Shown here piece by piece: positions 34,052 through 36,996 of a stretch of 36,996 bases of DNA (position 1 is its first letter; each line of letters starts with the position of its first letter). The notes beneath the pieces are model-generated. The model searched no databases. It saw only the letters and a list, made by a program, of their open reading frames with translations, and was not told the origin of the DNA. Origin of the DNA: Planctomycetota bacterium (GTDB taxonomy: Bacteria > Planctomycetota > Planctomycetia > Pirellulales > UBA7805); the NCBI GenBank assembly GCA_021413705.1, contig JAIOPX010000001.1:1-36996 (forward strand), read 5' to 3'. Position numbers and translations under genes: made by a program.

Positions 34052-34354
34052 CTAATTTGCCTCGACGGTCAGTGTCAGCCCGAGAGCTTTCGTCACGGCA
34101 AAGAGTGTCGAGAGGCGCGGGTTCCCTCGCGGAGATAGGGCGCGATACAGGCTTTCGCGCTCAATTCCAGCCGCCTTGGCGATCTTTGCAATTCCTCCCC
34201 GCGCTTCTGTAATTTGCCGCAATGCAATCAGCAGTACCTGGGGTTCTTCCGTATCCTCGAGCGCACAGCGGAGATACTCGGCGGCAAACGTGCGGCTCTT
34301 CCGCAGTTTTTTGATCATCATTTCTTCGTGAGATGCACTCGTCTTGCTTTTCAT
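34052..34354 (-). CDS. HI1420-type addiction-module antidote, orphan
   Basis: The 100-residue protein matches the DNA-binding antidotes of the HI1419/HI1420 type. AAEYLRCALEDTEEPQVLLI is the N-terminal part, and ARGGIAKIAKAAGIERESLY followed by RALSPRGNPRLSTL is the helix-turn-helix. Such antitoxins usually sit just after a RelE-like toxin gene. Here no toxin frame lies upstream on the minus strand; a promoter stands 33 bp before the ATG, and a repeat element occupies the space beyond. AAGGA is present 11 bp before the start. It may be a solitary regulator or the survivor of a broken toxin-antitoxin pair. Confidence 0.87.
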   Translation of the reverse strand: MKSKTSASHEEMMIKKLRKSRTFAAEYLRCALEDTEEPQVLLIALRQITEARGGIAKIAKAAGIERESLYRALSPRGNPRLSTLFAVTKALGLTLTVEAN

Positions 34355-34386
34355 GGCTTGGTCGTCCTTCGCTGGTAATCGCGCCT

Positions 34387-34415
34387 ATTGTAATTTATAA
34401 ATCACACGCAGGCAA
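34387..34415 (-). promoter_or_regulatory. Promoter TTGCCT-17-TACAAT for the orphan antidote
   Basis: Read on the minus strand, TTGCCT (34415-34410) and TACAAT (34392-34387) are 17 bp apart. The spacer ends in the self-complementary ATTTATAAAT, a plausible autoregulatory site. Transcription would start near 34380, leaving a leader of about 25 nt. Confidence 0.55.
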
Positions 34416-34882
34416 CAAATAGCCTCAAGTCTCAGTTGTTTGAAGATAATGCGCCGCTGGCATGCTTATCCAATGAAATTACCTTCAGCGGTTCATTACG
34501 CCGAAGGCGTTAAGCATTTCAGCCCAGGGTCAGCCGACGCGAGTGCAACGAGCACCGGCGCCACCCTGGGTCTCTGACGAAAATCTCCTCGTTCTTCCTT
34601 CCGAGCGTCGGGGGGGGGGGCGCCGACGACGCTCGGAAGGAAGGAGAGATGATTGGGGGTCGTTGACCCTGGGCGACGCCTACCGCGGCTATCCGCCCCG
34701 CGGCAGGCTTGCCCAGGGCTGATATGTTGCCGACCCTTCAGGCCACAGATCAAAGTTCCCACGACAGCATAGCTTCATCTTCAAACGTCTGCTCAAGCCA
34801 TCGCTGGTAATCGGTTCCTACGCATCAGATCACGCAGAGGAAACCGGACGCTAGCGCGTGGCGGCTGATCTTGGCAGTAAGC
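34416..34882. other. Gap between antidote gene and recJ
   Basis: It holds a 200-bp head-to-head repeat (34520-34721). On the minus strand a 24-codon open remnant (34750-34821) reads DYQRWLEQTFEDEAMLSWEL before a TGA; this looks coding but has no start and no recognised family. No complete gene is visible. Confidence 0.5.
34520..34721. repeat. Head-to-head REP-like repeat pair with a G11 run
   Basis: Two related units face each other. The outer ends CAGCCCAGGG (34520-34529) and CCCAGGGCTG (34712-34721) are inverted with one mismatch, and both units carry an inner ACCCTGGG-type motif. The central arms CTTCCTTCCGAGCGTCG (34594-34610) and its exact complement (34627-34643) are 17 bp each. A run of 11 G (34610-34620) sits at the junction. 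The open frame through it on the minus strand is not a gene. Confidence 0.8.
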
Positions 34883-36682
34883 CTAATGTGAAGCAGTGGC
34901 GGGCACTGGCGCAGCTAAACTCGCCGCACCATCACCCTGTCGCGGATCGGCCTGCCAATCCACTACGTGCAACTCCACGGTCTCTCGACCACGGAAGTTG
35001 TTGATTACGGGGCGATAGGCAATCGACAGCGTCGTGGCTGCGGTCAGACCTTCGGCCCATTCGGCTTTGCCGAAGGCCAGGCCGCGGATCGCGGCGCCCT
35101 GTTGATGGAGTTTCAGAGAAAGATGCCGGCCATCCGCACCCAGCGGGCGGGGAGGTTCGACCAGTTTCACTCCGGTGGTGCAGAGCAGCGGCCGGACGTT
35201 GCCTTGGCCAAACGGCGCCAGACGTTCCACTTGCCGAACCGCTGGGAGCGTCAGGGCCGCGAATGGGGTTTCGGCGTCGATCCACAGTTCCGCCACGCGG
35301 TCTTCGGCGCTGATTCGCTCGGCTGCTAGTTCACAGAACTCGCTGCGGAAGGCGTCTAGCGACTTGGGATCGACTTTGAACCCGGCCGCCGCGGCATGAC
35401 CGCCGTGGCTCAGCAGCCGATGCGAACAGGCGGCCAGAGCCTGATGCAAATTGAAGCCGGGTACGCTGCGGGCGCTGCCGATGCCCGGCTTTTGGCCCAG
35501 TTCATCAAGCGACACGATCAGCACGGGACGGTGATACTTTTCCGCCAATCGTCCAGCGACAATGCCGATCACGCCCACATGCCACCCGTGGTCCGCCAGC
35601 ACCAACGCCGCATCGCCGTGCGGATCGAACTGCTGCTGGGCCTGCTTGTTGGCCGAGAGATAGACGCTCCGCTCCAAACTGTCGCGGCTCTTGTTCAACT
35701 CGTCGATGTACTCTGCCAGGGCGTCGGCCCGATCCGGGCGATCCGTGGTCATCAGTTCGACCGCCAATTGTGCTTGTCCCAACCGGCCGGCCGCGTTGAG
35801 CCGCGGCGCCAGCGTAAACGCGATGTCCTCGCTGGACAGCACGGGCTTTGCGTCGAGCTTGGTGAGCTTCATCAATTTCGACAATCCCAGCGGGCTGCGC
35901 TGCGCCAGGCTCGCTAGCCCGTGCAACACCAACACGCGATTTTCGTCGATCAACGGCACGACATCGGCCACCGTGCCGATTGCTGCCAGCCCCACGGCGG
36001 TCAACAGGAATTCGCGGTGCGCCGGAGCGACGCGCTTGCGGTCCTCGGCCGCCTGTTGGCACAACGCCCAGGCCAGCTTGAAGGCCACTCCCGCTCCACA
36101 CAAATCGCCGAACGGATAATTGTGTCCCGGCAAGCGGGGATGGACGATGGCCGCCGCATCGGGAAGCCGATCCGCCATGCCGTGATGGTCGGTGATAATG
36201 AGTTCCAGGCCCAGACGGCGGGCTTCGTCCGCTTCCTTCAAACTGGCGATGCCGCAATCGACCGTCACCACCATGGAAGCCCCTTGCGCGGCGAGCGTGG
36301 TCAGGGCTTCGATGCTGAGCCCATAACCTTCGTCCAGCCGGTTGGGGACATAGTAGCCCACGTCGGCTCCCAACATTCGCAGGCAGAGCAGCAGAATCGA
36401 CGTGCCGGTCATACCGTCGGCGTCGTAATCGCCGTAGATGATGATCCGCCGCCGCTTGGCCACCGCGTCGCTCACGCGGGCCACGGCGTCAATCATGCCC
36501 GGCAGTTCCATCGGATCGCGCAGGCCTGTCAACTTGGGATCGAGAAAGCTACGGGCCACGTCGCCGTCGTGGATGCCGCGCGCAATCAGCAATTGGGCCA
36601 CGAGCGAGGGAACGTCTGCCGCATGCCGCAATGCGGCAATACGATCGGCATCATGGGCGTGAATGCGCCAGTGGCGGGCCAT
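34883..36682 (-). CDS. recJ: Single-stranded-DNA-specific exonuclease RecJ
   Basis: RecJ degrades single-stranded DNA 5' to 3' in recombination, mismatch repair and fork restart. The 599-residue protein has the DHH-family metal motifs YGDYDADGMTGT (D85, D87, D89), TVDCGI (D142) and TDHHGM (D165, H166, H167). IAFTLAPRLNAAGRLGQAQL and the DHHA1 motif SHGGHAAAAGFKV follow, and a C-terminal OB-like region comes last. Length is normal for the family (about 570-600). The ATG at 36682 starts MARHWRIH, a typical RecJ beginning. A pair of inverted CTCCG-core palindromes lies just upstream, between it and rpmG. Confidence 0.96.
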   Translation of the reverse strand: MARHWRIHAHDADRIAALRHAADVPSLVAQLLIARGIHDGDVARSFLDPKLTGLRDPMELPGMIDAVARVSDAVAKRRRIIIYGDYDADGMTGTSILLLCLRMLGADVGYYVPNRLDEGYGLSIEALTTLAAQGASMVVTVDCGIASLKEADEARRLGLELIITDHHGMADRLPDAAAIVHPRLPGHNYPFGDLCGAGVAFKLAWALCQQAAEDRKRVAPAHREFLLTAVGLAAIGTVADVVPLIDENRVLVLHGLASLAQRSPLGLSKLMKLTKLDAKPVLSSEDIAFTLAPRLNAAGRLGQAQLAVELMTTDRPDRADALAEYIDELNKSRDSLERSVYLSANKQAQQQFDPHGDAALVLADHGWHVGVIGIVAGRLAEKYHRPVLIVSLDELGQKPGIGSARSVPGFNLHQALAACSHRLLSHGGHAAAAGFKVDPKSLDAFRSEFCELAAERISAEDRVAELWIDAETPFAALTLPAVRQVERLAPFGQGNVRPLLCTTGVKLVEPPRPLGADGRHLSLKLHQQGAAIRGLAFGKAEWAEGLTAATTLSIAYRPVINNFRGRETVELHVVDWQADPRQGDGAASLAAPVPATASH

Positions 36683-36706
36683 ATCATCCTAGGCGTTGAT
36701 AGTACT

Positions 36707-36725
36707 CATCACGCTCCGCGTGATG
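36707..36725. repeat. CTCCG-core palindrome CATCACG-CTCCG-CGTGATG
   Basis: A perfect 7-bp stem lies in the gap between recJ and rpmG. Confidence 0.85.
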
Positions 36726-36730
36726 GCGAC

Positions 36731-36747
36731 TTCACGCGGAGCGTGAA
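36731..36747. repeat. CGGAG-core palindrome TTCACG-CGGAG-CGTGAA
   Basis: A perfect 6-bp stem with the complementary core, 5 bp from the previous copy. The two form an inverted pair; each has the inner TCACG/CGTGA. Confidence 0.85.
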
Positions 36748-36789
36748 GGATACAATAAAAACTCTCGCTTGCGCGTCGAGCTAGTGATC

Positions 36790-36954
36790 CTACTTCTTCT
36801 TCTCAAGGTGCATCGTATGCTTACGCAAACGCGGGCAATACTTGTTGAGCTTGAGCTTTTCGCCCCCCGACTTGCGACGCAAGGTGTAGTTGTAATCCCC
36901 CGTTTCCTCACACACGAGGAACACCGTTTCCACCTTTTTCTTACTCTTGGCCAT
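36790..36954 (-). CDS. rpmG: Large-subunit ribosomal protein L33 (bL33)
   Basis: The minus strand from 36954 encodes 54 residues: [20 protein letters not shown], then [20 protein letters not shown], then [14 protein letters not shown]. This is the full length and pattern of bL33, a 50S component near the E site. Zinc-binding forms have two CxxC pairs. Here one Cys of each pair remains (Cys15 and Cys40), so the zinc site is probably lost. GGAG lies about 8 bp before the ATG. It is upstream of recJ on the same strand, with 107 bp of repeat-bearing gap. Confidence 0.93.
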   Translation of the reverse strand: MAKSKKKVETVFLVCEETGDYNYTLRRKSGGEKLKLNKYCPRLRKHTMHLEKKK

Positions 36955-36996
36955 CGACGTATCTCCAAATCAGCAATGAGTTTTTGAGTACTCGGC

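Noticed and set aside
34496..34762. An 88-codon minus-strand frame next to the antidote gene, considered as the missing toxin
   Set aside because: It is the translation of the head-to-head repeat, Pro/Arg/Gly-rich, and has none of the RelE-like toxin motifs.
35396..36784. Long plus-strand frames (173 and 287 codons) opposite recJ
   Set aside because: RecJ motifs are intact on the minus strand across the same region; the plus-strand products are Q/H/R-rich shadows.

Overview
The window looks like a Planctomycetes chromosome, most likely a Pirellulales-type lineage. Four things point there: DUF1559-type and other prepilin-headed secreted proteins, a giant PEP-CTERM protein built on autotransporter-associated beta-strand repeats, archaeal-type tetrahydromethanopterin (H4MPT) genes, and many short palindromic repeats at gene ends. 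Base composition is moderately GC-rich throughout. I see no rRNA, tRNA, CRISPR array, integrase or transposase.

Layout. 1-4476: an efflux operon holding the tail of a TolC-like outer-membrane factor, a MarR regulator with its own promoter and operator-like repeat, a MacA-like adaptor and a MacB-like ABC transporter. 4703-7467: a secreted glycosidase-like protein, a Bro-N antirepressor-like protein and an unknown protein. 7613-9341: pdxJ and dapA. 9444-13845: a family 4 glycosyltransferase, a DUF1559 prepilin-like protein, an Ig-like lipoprotein and a ROK sugar kinase. 14079-14678: a small secreted protein. 14684-16737 (minus): DUF447 protein, beta-RFAP synthase and a hemerythrin-like protein, overlapping head to tail; the first two belong to H4MPT-linked C1 metabolism. 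16915-19633 (minus): a 647-residue pilin-headed adhesin (prepilin helix, Thr-rich linker, DUF11, LamG) followed by a two-CxxC lipoprotein. 20085-22615: FHA protein, ParA/MinD-like ATPase and glutaminase. 23391-33146: one gene of about 3250 codons for a secreted PEP-CTERM adhesin-like protein with lectin-like and PA14 domains set into a repeated beta scaffold. 33200-36954 (minus): an SdiA-regulated-domain protein, an orphan HI1420-type antitoxin, recJ, and rpmG (54 codons).

Between and partly inside genes lies a dense set of small palindromes. The most striking family keeps a constant 5-nt centre, CTCCG or its complement CGGAG, while the stem sequence changes with matching compensation. Other families are a paired GGGACTGTCCC element, a GTCAGGC/GCCTGAC pair, a CTGAAGTC/GACTTCAG hairpin and a roughly 200-bp head-to-head repeat with a run of 11 G. 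Several lie within a few bases of a stop codon, and two supply the stop codon itself.

The best candidates for something not well described are the constant-core palindrome family, the FHA-ParA-glutaminase neighbourhood, and the pilin-LamG fusion together with the giant insertion-module protein. Several starts given here are downstream of the longest open frame; the reasons are stated in each entry. All family assignments come from reading motifs by eye; no database search was run.
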